From positions 2,976,001 through 3,040,000 of the forward strand of contig NZ_CP020046.1 in NCBI RefSeq assembly GCF_002028405.1: DNA of 64,000 nucleotides. Direction: 5' to 3'. The notes under the pieces are model-generated. The model did no database searches and was not told where the DNA came from. It saw only the letters and a list, made by a program, of their open reading frames with translations. How positions within the stretch are numbered: position 1 is the stretch's first letter; every line of letters starts with the position of its first letter. Source of the DNA: Thiomonas intermedia (GTDB taxonomy: Bacteria; Pseudomonadota; Gammaproteobacteria; Burkholderiales; Burkholderiaceae_C). Made by a program: the position numbers and the translations under genes. Below are positions 47,202 through 56,169 of the stretch, in pieces.

Positions 47202-49730
47202 ATGGACTCCTTGCGGCAGTTTTGGCGTGATTGGCGCAGCGGCGAACTGCGTCTCTTGATGTTCTCGCTGGTTCTGGCCGTCGCGGCGTTGTCAGCGGTG
47301 GGCTTCGTGGCACAGCGGCTGCATGGAGCATTGGTTCGCGATGCGGCGCAGTTGATCGGTGGTGATGTGGTGATCGTGAGTGACCATCCGCTCGATCCTC
47401 TCTATTTGCGGCAGGCCGAGGCGCGGGGCCTGCGACACATGCAGACGGCGGTCTTTCCGAGCATGGCGCTGGACGTGACCGGTGATCGCACCCGTCTGGT
47501 ATCGGTCAAGGCCGTTGGCTCGCATTACCCGCTGATCGCACAGGTCGTGCTGCGACAAGGATTGCAGGCGCCTGAAATGTCCCGCGCGGGGCCGCCCACG
47601 GCGGGGACGGTCTGGGTGAATGCCGGCGTGCTCGGTGCGCTAGGGCTCAAGGTTGGCGATCTGTTGCAGTTGGGCAATGCCCGTCTCCGCATCTCAGACG
47701 TACTGGTGCGGGAGCCCGATACGGGGGCGGGTTTCATCAATTTTGCGCCGCGAGTGATGATGAATCAGCTTGACCTGCCATCGACCGGCCTCATCCAGCC
47801 GGCCAGTCGGGTGACTTATCGACTCGCGGTATCTGGGTCTGCTCAGGCGGCTTCGGCTTTCGGCGGCTGGGCCGAGTCACGGATCAGGCTGACGAAGGCC
47901 CGCGGCATGCGCGTGGAAACGGTGGCGGACAGCGGCCCGGCCCAGGAGCAGACGCTTAAGCGAGCCTCCGATTTTCTGCATCTGGTCGCGCTGATCACGG
48001 CGCTGATGGCTGCTGTGGCGGTGGCTCAGTCTGCTCGGGATTTTGCCCGCCGGCGTCTGCAGTCCTGTGCGGTCCTCAAGGCGCTAGGCATGCGCCAGGG
48101 CGTCTTGTTACGCCGTCATGCGGGTGAGTTTCTCTGGTTGGGTGGTTTCGCCGTCGTCATGGGCGTTCTGCTGGGGCTTCTGGCGCAGACCGCGATGATT
48201 GGCCTGCTGCATGGGCTGATTGCAGTCCAGGTGCGCGAATTGCCTGCGCCGGGCTGGACTCCGGCACTCTTTGCTGCAGGGACCGGCATGGTGTTGCTGT
48301 TGGCGTTCGGGCTGCCATCGATTTTGCAGCTGGCGCGCGTGGCACCCATGGCGGTGCTGCGTCGCGATCTGGGGCGTCTGCAGTCCGCACCGGCGATCAC
48401 GGTGTTGGCGGGCGTTGCGGCTTTTGGCGTTTTGTTGTGGTTGCAGGCCGGGGATCTGCGCCTGGGTCTCATTGCAGCCGGGGGTTTTATCGGACTGACC
48501 ACAGGCTTTGCTGTCGTGGCCTGGCTGATGTTGCGGGGCCTGAAGCGTTGGGTTCGCGGCCGCGGTACTTCGGCTCAGACGACGGGGGGGCTATTGCACA
48601 TGGCAGCTCGGCAGTTGTCGACGAGACCGTGGGGGGCGGTGATCCAGATCACCGCCTTGAGCCTCGGCCTGCTCGCGCTGATGTTGCTGGTGTTGATGCG
48701 TACGAGTCTGATCGATGCCTGGCGAGCGTCCATTCCACCGAATGCGCCCGATCGTTTTGTCATCAACATCCAGCCGGAGCAGGCGCCCTCTTTTCGGGCG
48801 GCTTTGCGTCGTGATGGCGTGGCGCAGGAGGATTGGTATCCGATGTTGCGCGGCCGCCTGGTGGCCATCAATGGCCGCCCCGTGTTCGGACGCGACTACG
48901 GCAACACGCGCGCACGCGAACTGGTGGATCGGGAGTTCAACCTCTCGTCCAGCACCATCCTGCCCAAGGCCAACACGCTGGTCGCCGGTAACTGGCTCGA
49001 CACGGCTGGGCCTCACGCCAAGGGCTTGTCGGTGGAGCAGGGCATTGCGACGACCCTGGGGTTCAAGCTCGGAGACAGTCTGACGTTCGATATTGCCGGG
49101 CAGCGGGTGACAGCGCCCATCACCAGCGTGCGGCATGTGGATTGGAGTTCGATGCACGCCAATTTCTTCGTGCTTCTGCCGCAGTCCATGCTCAAAGACC
49201 AACCGGTGACTTACCTTGCGGCCTACCGCGCGCCCGGCGATGCGCAACGCATGGATGATCAGTTGGTACGGCAGTTCCCCAACCTCACCGTCGTTGATGT
49301 GGGCAGTTTGCTGGCGCATTTGCGCCATCTGATCGAGCAGGTCATCACCGCCGTCCAGTTCCTCTTTCTGTTTGCCCTGGCGGCCGGTTTGGCCGTCCTT
49401 GCCGCCTCGCTGGCGCTGTCGCGGCAGGATCGGGTACGGGAGATGGCGGTGTGGCGTGCGCTGGGGGCCTCGTCACAGCTGCTGCGGCGCATGGCCTTGG
49501 TCGAGATGGTGTGGGTGGGAGCCCTCGCAGGTTTGTTGGGCGCGGCAGGGGCTGCGGGCATCAGTGCGGCACTGGCGCATTGGGTGTTTCGTTTCCCGTG
49601 GCAGCCGCCTTGGTTGCTGTGGCCCGCGGCCATGCTGGCCGCCGCGCTATTGGCGATGTTGGCGGGTTGGTGGAGCCTGCGCGATGTGTTGCGCAGAGCG
49701 CCTGGGCAGAGCCTGCGCGCGTTGAGCTGA
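47202..49730 (+). CDS. FtsX-like ABC transporter permease (YbbP family)
   Basis: 842 residues, inner membrane. One N-terminal helix, a large periplasmic region with MacB-type core (EARGLRHMQTAVFPSM, then VKAVGSHYPL), then several helices including FtsX-like segments (LITALMAAVAVAQSARDFAR and FLFLFALAAGLAVLAASLAL), with a duplicated permease organisation as in YbbP. The partner ATPase (YbbA type) and esterase genes are not adjacent: upstream lie the islands, downstream a haemoglobin. The symbol is left blank because the partner is missing. Confidence 0.88.
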   Translation: MDSLRQFWRDWRSGELRLLMFSLVLAVAALSAVGFVAQRLHGALVRDAAQLIGGDVVIVSDHPLDPLYLRQAEARGLRHMQTAVFPSMALDVTGDRTRLVSVKAVGSHYPLIAQVVLRQGLQAPEMSRAGPPTAGTVWVNAGVLGALGLKVGDLLQLGNARLRISDVLVREPDTGAGFINFAPRVMMNQLDLPSTGLIQPASRVTYRLAVSGSAQAASAFGGWAESRIRLTKARGMRVETVADSGPAQEQTLKRASDFLHLVALITALMAAVAVAQSARDFARRRLQSCAVLKALGMRQGVLLRRHAGEFLWLGGFAVVMGVLLGLLAQTAMIGLLHGLIAVQVRELPAPGWTPALFAAGTGMVLLLAFGLPSILQLARVAPMAVLRRDLGRLQSAPAITVLAGVAAFGVLLWLQAGDLRLGLIAAGGFIGLTTGFAVVAWLMLRGLKRWVRGRGTSAQTTGGLLHMAARQLSTRPWGAVIQITALSLGLLALMLLVLMRTSLIDAWRASIPPNAPDRFVINIQPEQAPSFRAALRRDGVAQEDWYPMLRGRLVAINGRPVFGRDYGNTRARELVDREFNLSSSTILPKANTLVAGNWLDTAGPHAKGLSVEQGIATTLGFKLGDSLTFDIAGQRVTAPITSVRHVDWSSMHANFFVLLPQSMLKDQPVTYLAAYRAPGDAQRMDDQLVRQFPNLTVVDVGSLLAHLRHLIEQVITAVQFLFLFALAAGLAVLAASLALSRQDRVREMAVWRALGASSQLLRRMALVEMVWVGALAGLLGAAGAAGISAALAHWVFRFPWQPPWLLWPAAMLAAALLAMLAGWWSLRDVLRRAPGQSLRALS

Positions 49731-49854
49731 GAGAGCCGTGAAGCTGAGAAGCCCAATTCCATCGCAGATTGATTTGGGGCAAGTTTTGCCGAGGCGCATC
49801 TCTCATAATCGCGGCTGTTTTTCCTGATTCCGCCGCCAGAGGTCGCCTGTTCCC

Positions 49855-50322
49855 ATGTCAGAAACCATCGTCATCACGCCCGATTCCGCCGCATCTGAAA
49901 AACTGGCCGATACACCTTTTCAACGTCTTGGCGGCGAAGAAGGGGTGCGCAGGCTGGTCGATCACTTTTACGACCTGATGGAGCTTGAACCCAGATTCGC
50001 CGATCTGCGCGCCATGCATCCCACGCACTCCGAGCAAACGCGCGACAAGCTCTACCTCTTCCTCAGCGGCTGGCTGGGCGGGCCCGATCTGTATTCGGCG
50101 CGTTTTGGCCATCCTCGGCTGCGCATGCGGCATTTTCCGTACGCCATCGGCACCAAGGAACGAGACGACTGGATGGCCTGCATGGTGCAGACCCTGAACG
50201 ACGTGGTGCTCGACTTGGCGCTGCGCCGCAAACTGCACGAGGCCTTCGCCGGCACCGCGGACTGGATGCGCAACAAGGCCGAATCCGACAACATGCCCGC
50301 TGGCAATGTGGTGCATGCCTGA
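49855..50322 (+). CDS. Truncated haemoglobin, group II
   Basis: 155 residues, with a 30-residue N-terminal extension. 2/2 globin with haem: the proximal His is in the region GHPRLRMRHFPYAIG and the group II Trp at G8 is in ERDDWMACM. It probably detoxifies NO or handles oxygen in the cytoplasm. Stands alone; the next genes are on the other strand. Confidence 0.9.
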   Translation: MSETIVITPDSAASEKLADTPFQRLGGEEGVRRLVDHFYDLMELEPRFADLRAMHPTHSEQTRDKLYLFLSGWLGGPDLYSARFGHPRLRMRHFPYAIGTKERDDWMACMVQTLNDVVLDLALRRKLHEAFAGTADWMRNKAESDNMPAGNVVHA

Positions 50323-50356
50323 GGGCGCTTCTGCCTTACTGTTCTGTCGGTGACGG

Positions 50357-51058
50357 TCAGCCGCGCTCGGTGCGGCGTGCCGAGCGCAGCAACAGCACAA
50401 GCGCCCCGGCGCCGCCATCGCTGGGGCGGGCCTGCACATAGGCCATGACCTCATCGCGTTGCATCAGCCAGCTTCGCACTTTGTGTTTGAGGACGGGTTC
50501 ACGCAGCGGCGAACTCAAGCCTTTGCCGTGAATCACCCGTACGCAGCGCCATTCGCGCTGCAAGGCTGATCGCAAGAAACGCCCCAGCGCCTCGCGCGCC
50601 TCGTCACGCCGCAGGCCGTGCAGATCGATTTCACTCTGAATGGTCCAGTGACCGCGCCGCAGCTTGCGCAAGGTGTCCGAGCCGACGCCTGAACGACGCC
50701 ACGACAGCGTGTCATCGGTTTCCAGCAGGTGATCCAGGTCGAGCTCGTCGGACATGGCTTCGGTGAGAACGGCCTGTTCGTCAAGCAGCGATTGGCGGGG
50801 AATGGCGCGAGGCGGGCGCGGCAGCAAACCAGGCGGCAAGGGGGGCGTAGGTTGGGCCAGGGGCCGCGCCCCAGCGGCGGCCGAACGGAACATCGCGCGG
50901 TCCGCGGGAGTGGGCACGGCTTCTGGTCGTGCCACTACGGCGGTCGAGGCCGATGGTGGGGCCGGCGCTTGCGGCTGATGCGGTTCGCGCAGCCGTTTGC
51001 GCAAGTCCCTCAACGAGTCCAGGCCCTGCGCGCCCGATGCGGGGCGGGCGGCTTTCAC
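50357..51058 (-). CDS. Smr (MutS2 C-terminal) domain protein
   Basis: 233 residues. The C-terminal Smr domain has [14 protein letters not shown] and [14 protein letters not shown]; the N-terminal half is Ala/Pro/Arg-rich, without domain. Smr domains nick DNA or RNA or act in ribosome rescue. The 3' end of the upstream radC gene overlaps this gene's start by 4 bases. Confidence 0.88.
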   Translation of the reverse strand: MKAARPASGAQGLDSLRDLRKRLREPHQPQAPAPPSASTAVVARPEAVPTPADRAMFRSAAAGARPLAQPTPPLPPGLLPRPPRAIPRQSLLDEQAVLTEAMSDELDLDHLLETDDTLSWRRSGVGSDTLRKLRRGHWTIQSEIDLHGLRRDEAREALGRFLRSALQREWRCVRVIHGKGLSSPLREPVLKHKVRSWLMQRDEVMAYVQARPSDGGAGALVLLLRSARRTERG

Positions 51059-51735
51059 AACAGGCCCCGTTCAGCAAACGAGACCACGGTGTGTCGGGTG
51101 ACCACCATATGATCGAGCACACGCACGTCGACCAGGGCCAGCGCGGATTTCAGGGTTTGCGTCAACGTGCGGTCCGCCGCAGACGGCTCGGCCACGCCGC
51201 TGGGGTGGTTGTGCGCCAGGATCAGCGCGCCCGCGTTCCTGCGCAAAGCGGCTTTCACGACTTCGCGGGGATAGACGCTGGTGTAGGCCAGCGTGCCGCG
51301 GGAGAGTTCCTCGGCGGCGATCAGTTGGTGCTGACTGTCGAGAAACAGCGCGGCAAAGATCTCCATGGGCTGAGAGCCCAGCCAGAGCCGCAGGTAGTCT
51401 CTCACGGCAGCCGGTGAGTCGAGCAGCGGTTGCTGGGCCATCTGCTCACTCAACGTACGCCGGGCCAACTCCAGGACGGCGGCGATTTCGGCATACTTGG
51501 CGGCCCCCAGACCCTTGACCTTGCGCAGCTGATCGGCGGGCGCGCTGAGCAGGCCGTGAAGGCCGCCGAAGCGATCGAGCAGGGCGGCGGCAAGATCGAT
51601 CGCGCTTTGTCCGCGCACCCCGGTTCGCAGCACGATGGCGACCAGTTCAGCATCCGCGAGGGCATGCGGGCCGCGAGCCAGCAATTTTTCGCGGGGGCGG
51701 GCGTCAGCAGGGAGATCGGCGATACGCGTGGCCAT
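51055..51735 (-). CDS. radC: RadC-family JAB-domain protein
   Basis: 226 residues from the ATG at 51735. The helix-hairpin-helix region ([20 protein letters not shown]) is followed by a JAB/MPN domain with the metal motif [13 protein letters not shown] and [10 protein letters not shown]. Its role in DNA repair is not established; the name is historical. Overlaps the Smr gene by 4 bases. Confidence 0.9.
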   Translation of the reverse strand: MATRIADLPADARPREKLLARGPHALADAELVAIVLRTGVRGQSAIDLAAALLDRFGGLHGLLSAPADQLRKVKGLGAAKYAEIAAVLELARRTLSEQMAQQPLLDSPAAVRDYLRLWLGSQPMEIFAALFLDSQHQLIAAEELSRGTLAYTSVYPREVVKAALRRNAGALILAHNHPSGVAEPSAADRTLTQTLKSALALVDVRVLDHMVVTRHTVVSFAERGLL

Positions 51736-51752
51736 TCGGGGTTCCACCTAAA

Positions 51753-52268
51753 ATGCGGGTTTACGTCGCGTCAGCGCGCTATTTTGCCTGCCCGCCCATC
51801 ATCGTGCCCTGCGTTCAACCCGATTCCTATCTCACGCTGCATTACCGCCTCAGTGACCCAGGCGGTGTGGATGCGGTCAACACCTTTGGCGGCACGCCCG
51901 CTACCTTGACACTCGGTCAGGGGCAACTCAGCCCAGCGCTCGAAGCCCTGCTCGTCGGGCTCGACGAGGACGCGCACCGCACGTTCGATCTGCCTCCAGG
52001 CGCAGCCTTCGGTGCGCGCATTCCGGGCTTGTTGCGCTGGGTGTCCAGCGAGGGCGTGGATCGTGCGCGGGAGTATCCCGGTCCTGAGCCGCAGCTTGGA
52101 GATGTGATGCGCCTTCGCCTGCCCATCCGTGCCGATGGCGAAGTGGGTCTGCTGACCGCACTGGTGCGCGAGATCGATGTCGAGGGCGATGCGGTGCTGC
52201 TCGATTTCAACCATCCCCTGGCGGATTGCCCCACGACCTTCGAGGTCCAGATCCTGGCCGTGCTTTGA
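51753..52268 (+). CDS. FKBP-type peptidyl-prolyl isomerase (SlpA/FkpB type)
   Basis: Up to 171 residues; the conserved part starts [14 protein letters not shown] and continues [19 protein letters not shown], the pattern of SlpA-like FKBPs with an IF domain. The start is uncertain: the ATG at 51753 adds a non-conserved leader, while GTG at 51804 would give 154 residues. No good ribosome binding site supports either. Lies upstream of ispH, as fkpB does in E. coli. Confidence 0.8.
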   Translation: MRVYVASARYFACPPIIVPCVQPDSYLTLHYRLSDPGGVDAVNTFGGTPATLTLGQGQLSPALEALLVGLDEDAHRTFDLPPGAAFGARIPGLLRWVSSEGVDRAREYPGPEPQLGDVMRLRLPIRADGEVGLLTALVREIDVEGDAVLLDFNHPLADCPTTFEVQILAVL

Positions 52269-52285
52269 GGCCGCGAGAGCCATCT

Positions 52286-53248
52286 ATGTCGCATCACACC
52301 GATTCAGTTGCCGTTCCCGAGGTTTTGCTGGCCAATCCACGCGGATTCTGCGCCGGCGTGGACCGGGCCATCGACATCGTCGAACACGCCTTGACGCGTT
52401 TTGGCGCGCCCATCTACGTGCGCCATGAAATCGTGCACAACACCTATGTGGTCAATGACCTGAAAACCAAGGGGGCGGTCTTTGTCGAGGCCCTGGAGGA
52501 TGTTCCTCAAGGGGGCACGGTCGTGTTCTCCGCCCATGGGGTCTCCCAGGCGGTTCGTGCGCAGGCCCAGGCGCTGGGGCTGCAGGTGTTCGATGCCACT
52601 TGCCCGCTGGTGACCAAGGTGCATGTCGAAGTGGCCAAGATGCGGCGCGAGGGGCTGGAGATTGTGATGATTGGGCATGCTGGCCATCCCGAAGTCGAAG
52701 GCACGATGGGGCAGGCCGATGGCATCCATCTGGTGCAGACCGTCGATGACGTGGGGCGGCTGGCCATCGCCTCTGGCGCGCCTCTGGCCTATGTCACGCA
52801 GACGACGCTCTCCGTGGATGACGCGGCCGAGATCGTGGCCACCTTGCGTGCGCGGTTTCCCCAGGTGCGTGAACCGAAAAAACAAGACATCTGTTACGCC
52901 ACGCAGAACCGGCAGGACGCCGTCAAGGTGCTCTCGCCGCAGGTCGATGTCGTCATCGTGGTGGGCAGCCCCACCAGCTCAAATTCCAACCGGCTGCGCG
53001 AGGTCGCCCTGCGCATGGGCAGGCCCGCCTACATGGTCGATAGCGCCGACGACGTGCGGGCAGAATGGCTGCAGGGTGCTCGCCAGATCGGCCTGACCGC
53101 GGGCGCATCGGCCCCGGAAGCCCTGGTCGAACAGGTCATTGCCAGACTCAAGGGATTCGGCGCGGTGGCTGTTCGCCAACTCGACGGCGTGACCGAGTCG
53201 GTGCAATTTCCTTTGCCACGTGGACTTCTGGTCAAGGCCGAGACCTGA
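52286..53248 (+). CDS. ispH: 4-hydroxy-3-methylbut-2-enyl diphosphate reductase
   Basis: 320 residues. Final step of the MEP pathway; makes IPP and DMAPP with a [4Fe-4S] cluster. [20 protein letters not shown] holds the first cluster Cys; further Cys lie in [13 protein letters not shown] and in [30 protein letters not shown] is typical. The ATG at 52286 (MSHHTDSV) is 17 bases after the FKBP stop, so the two genes are in one operon. Confidence 0.96.
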   Translation: MSHHTDSVAVPEVLLANPRGFCAGVDRAIDIVEHALTRFGAPIYVRHEIVHNTYVVNDLKTKGAVFVEALEDVPQGGTVVFSAHGVSQAVRAQAQALGLQVFDATCPLVTKVHVEVAKMRREGLEIVMIGHAGHPEVEGTMGQADGIHLVQTVDDVGRLAIASGAPLAYVTQTTLSVDDAAEIVATLRARFPQVREPKKQDICYATQNRQDAVKVLSPQVDVVIVVGSPTSSNSNRLREVALRMGRPAYMVDSADDVRAEWLQGARQIGLTAGASAPEALVEQVIARLKGFGAVAVRQLDGVTESVQFPLPRGLLVKAET

Positions 53249-54601
<1,353 letters not shown>

Positions 54602-54643
54602 TATACTCTTTCGTTTTTTGCGATCACCACAAACTAAACCCCA

Positions 54644-54733
54644 GGAAAGGTGGCAGAGTGGTCGAATGTACCTGACTCGAAATCAGGCGTAGGCGCAAGC
54701 CTACCGAGGGTTCGAATCCCTCCCTTTCCGCCA
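54644..54733 (+). tRNA. tRNA-Ser (CGA)
   Basis: 90 bases, class II with a long variable arm, encoded CCA. The anticodon loop CTCGAAA gives CGA. Lies directly after serS. Its 3' end is the likely integration site of a third mobile element. Confidence 0.96.
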
Positions 54734-54773
54734 AAACACAATCCCAAGTCATTGATTTGACTTGGGATTTTTC
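54727..54773 (+). repeat. 47-bp repeat shared with 31486-31532 (includes a terminator)
   Basis: TCCGCCA of the tRNA tail plus a 40-base stretch with the terminator (AATCCCAAGTCA / TGACTTGGGATT and T run) is identical to 31486-31532 behind tRNA-Asp. The tRNA bodies themselves are unrelated upstream of the shared TCCGCCA. Confidence 0.95.
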
Positions 54774-55131
54774 TTTTCAGGGGCCGCGTGTCATCAAAAC
54801 TGTCATCAAAGACGGGCGATGCGCGTTCGGGCCATTCCCCGTCCGAACACCTGGATGACGCCCGCCGGCCCGCACCCGACGGAAGGACACCTCATCCTGC
54901 GGAAAAGCCCCCCAGCGCTCTGTCCATAGATATAGACGAATGATGTCTTTCGATGGATAGCCAAAGATCATGCTCTCGCCGCGCCAGTCCCTGCCACGCG
55001 CCTTTTGCAGGAAATCCCCCATTTCGACTGCCAATCAGACGTTGATGCACCCCAATCCGTCAACGCCAGCCCCGTTTGCATGTAAATGAGGCTGATCTGA
55101 CACTCCTCCTCAATCCCCCGAGGAGTCTCAG
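54774..55131. other. Region between tRNA-Ser and the AlpA-like gene
   Basis: 358 bases. A minus-strand frame (54777-55034) starting MAVEMGDFLQKARGRDW gives no recognised domain and lacks a ribosome binding site, so I do not call it a gene. No integrase remnant was recognised. Confidence 0.5.
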
Positions 55132-55338
55132 ATGACACAACCCCAACACGACAGCCTGCTCACCGTCCGCGCCGTACAGGATCTCACCCAGCTTTCCCGT
55201 ACCACCCTGCACCGCCTCTGCCGCGCTGGCCACCTGCACCCGATACACATCGGCCGGTCGTTGCGTTTCAGCAGCGTCGAGATCACCGCCTTCATGCAAG
55301 TCGGCGTCTCCAGCACCGACCGTCCGGCTCGGCGCTGA
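55132..55338 (+). CDS. AlpA/MerR-like helix-turn-helix protein
   Basis: 68 residues. QLSRTTLHRLCRAGHLHP with HIGRSLRFSSVEITAFM is an excisionase-like winged helix similar to AlpA. The ribosome binding site is GGAG seven bases upstream of the ATG. As the first gene of the element it probably regulates the mobilisation operon or excision. Confidence 0.8.
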   Translation: MTQPQHDSLLTVRAVQDLTQLSRTTLHRLCRAGHLHPIHIGRSLRFSSVEITAFMQVGVSSTDRPARR

Positions 55339-55773
55339 GCGATGTTGGGCCAGCCACCCGCCCGCGCCGTGCAGCCACTGCGCATCGCGCCGCCACCGCC
55401 CCCCCGGCCCGCGCAGCGGGCCGACCCCCCCAGGGGTGCACCGCGCCAGCGGGGACCCGCGCGCCTGCTGTCCCCAGCCCCCTTCCCCCGCTGGCCGACC
55501 ACCGCGCCCGAAGGGCGGGGTCGGGCGCGAGCGCAGCGAACGGCCGGGTGGTGTGGGGGTGTTGGCCCTGCCGTTTCCGCCCCCGCCTGCCTGCCCGAAG
55601 GGTGCCCGTTGGCACCCGCGTCCTTCCACCCGTCGTCTCTCCGACTGTTTATGCGCCCGCGTGGCTCAGCAGGCTTGGGAGCAAGGGCTAACCCGCGCTT
55701 CGCTTGGGTTGCCCTTGCCCCCGCCGTCGCTGCGCTCTGTTGGGGGAACTGCACACGTCTCGCTGCGCTCGCC
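55339..55773. other. GC-rich intergenic region with a candidate oriT hairpin
   Basis: 435 very GC-rich bases without a convincing protein (frames here are extremely Pro/Ala/Arg-rich). It contains a near-perfect inverted repeat at 55681-55718 described separately. oriT of a MOBQ-type system would be expected here, between the AlpA-like gene and mobC. Confidence 0.5.
55681..55718. repeat. Inverted repeat, candidate oriT
   Basis: GCAAGGGCTAACCC and GGGTTGCCCTTGC pair with one bulged base across an 11-base loop. Long inverted repeats next to the nick site are a hallmark of MOBQ origins. The actual nick consensus was not identified. Confidence 0.4.
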
Positions 55774-56169
55774 ATGCCCCAACACCCTCGCTCGCTGATC
55801 GCTCGCCGTCGTCGGCACGGCCCCGAACCGCTGCCCGCGTCAGACCTTCGGTCGCACTGCGTCAGCGTGCGCCTCAACCCTGCTGAGCTCGCGCTGCTCG
55901 ACGCCAAGCGCGGCCGTCTGGCCCGCGGCGAATGGATGCGCGCCGCCGCGTTGCACCACCTGCCCCCGGCCCCGCCCAACCCCATTGCGCGGGAGCAGTG
56001 GCAGCAGTTGGCCCGGGTCGGCGCCAACTTGAACCAGATTGCCGCAGCCGTCAACGCCGCTCGATTGTCGGGAGCAATGCTCCCCGATCTGGCCGACATC
56101 CGGGGAGCACTGGTGGAGCTGCGCAGCGCCTTGATCACTGCGCGCAACGACCTTGAGGACACCGCATGA
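55774..56169 (+). CDS. MobC-like mobilisation accessory protein
   Basis: 131 residues from the ATG at 55774. CVSVRLNPAELALLDAKRGR with WMRAAALHH is the ribbon-helix-helix DNA-binding part, and RVGANLNQIAAAVNAARL is the conserved MobC/relaxase-accessory motif. MobC helps the relaxase bind and melt oriT. The start of the relaxase gene overlaps its last 4 bases (ATGA). Confidence 0.82.
   Translation: MPQHPRSLIARRRRHGPEPLPASDLRSHCVSVRLNPAELALLDAKRGRLARGEWMRAAALHHLPPAPPNPIAREQWQQLARVGANLNQIAAAVNAARLSGAMLPDLADIRGALVELRSALITARNDLEDTA

Noticed and set aside
54777-55034. Minus-strand 85-residue protein behind tRNA-Ser
   Set aside because: No ribosome binding site and no recognised domain. I could not match it to an integrase remnant, so it stays uncalled.
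55342-55773. N-terminal extension of the MobC-like protein from 55342
   Set aside because: The first 144 residues of that frame are Pro/Ala/Arg-rich with no domain. The ATG at 55774 gives a normal MobC size, and the extension covers the probable oriT.
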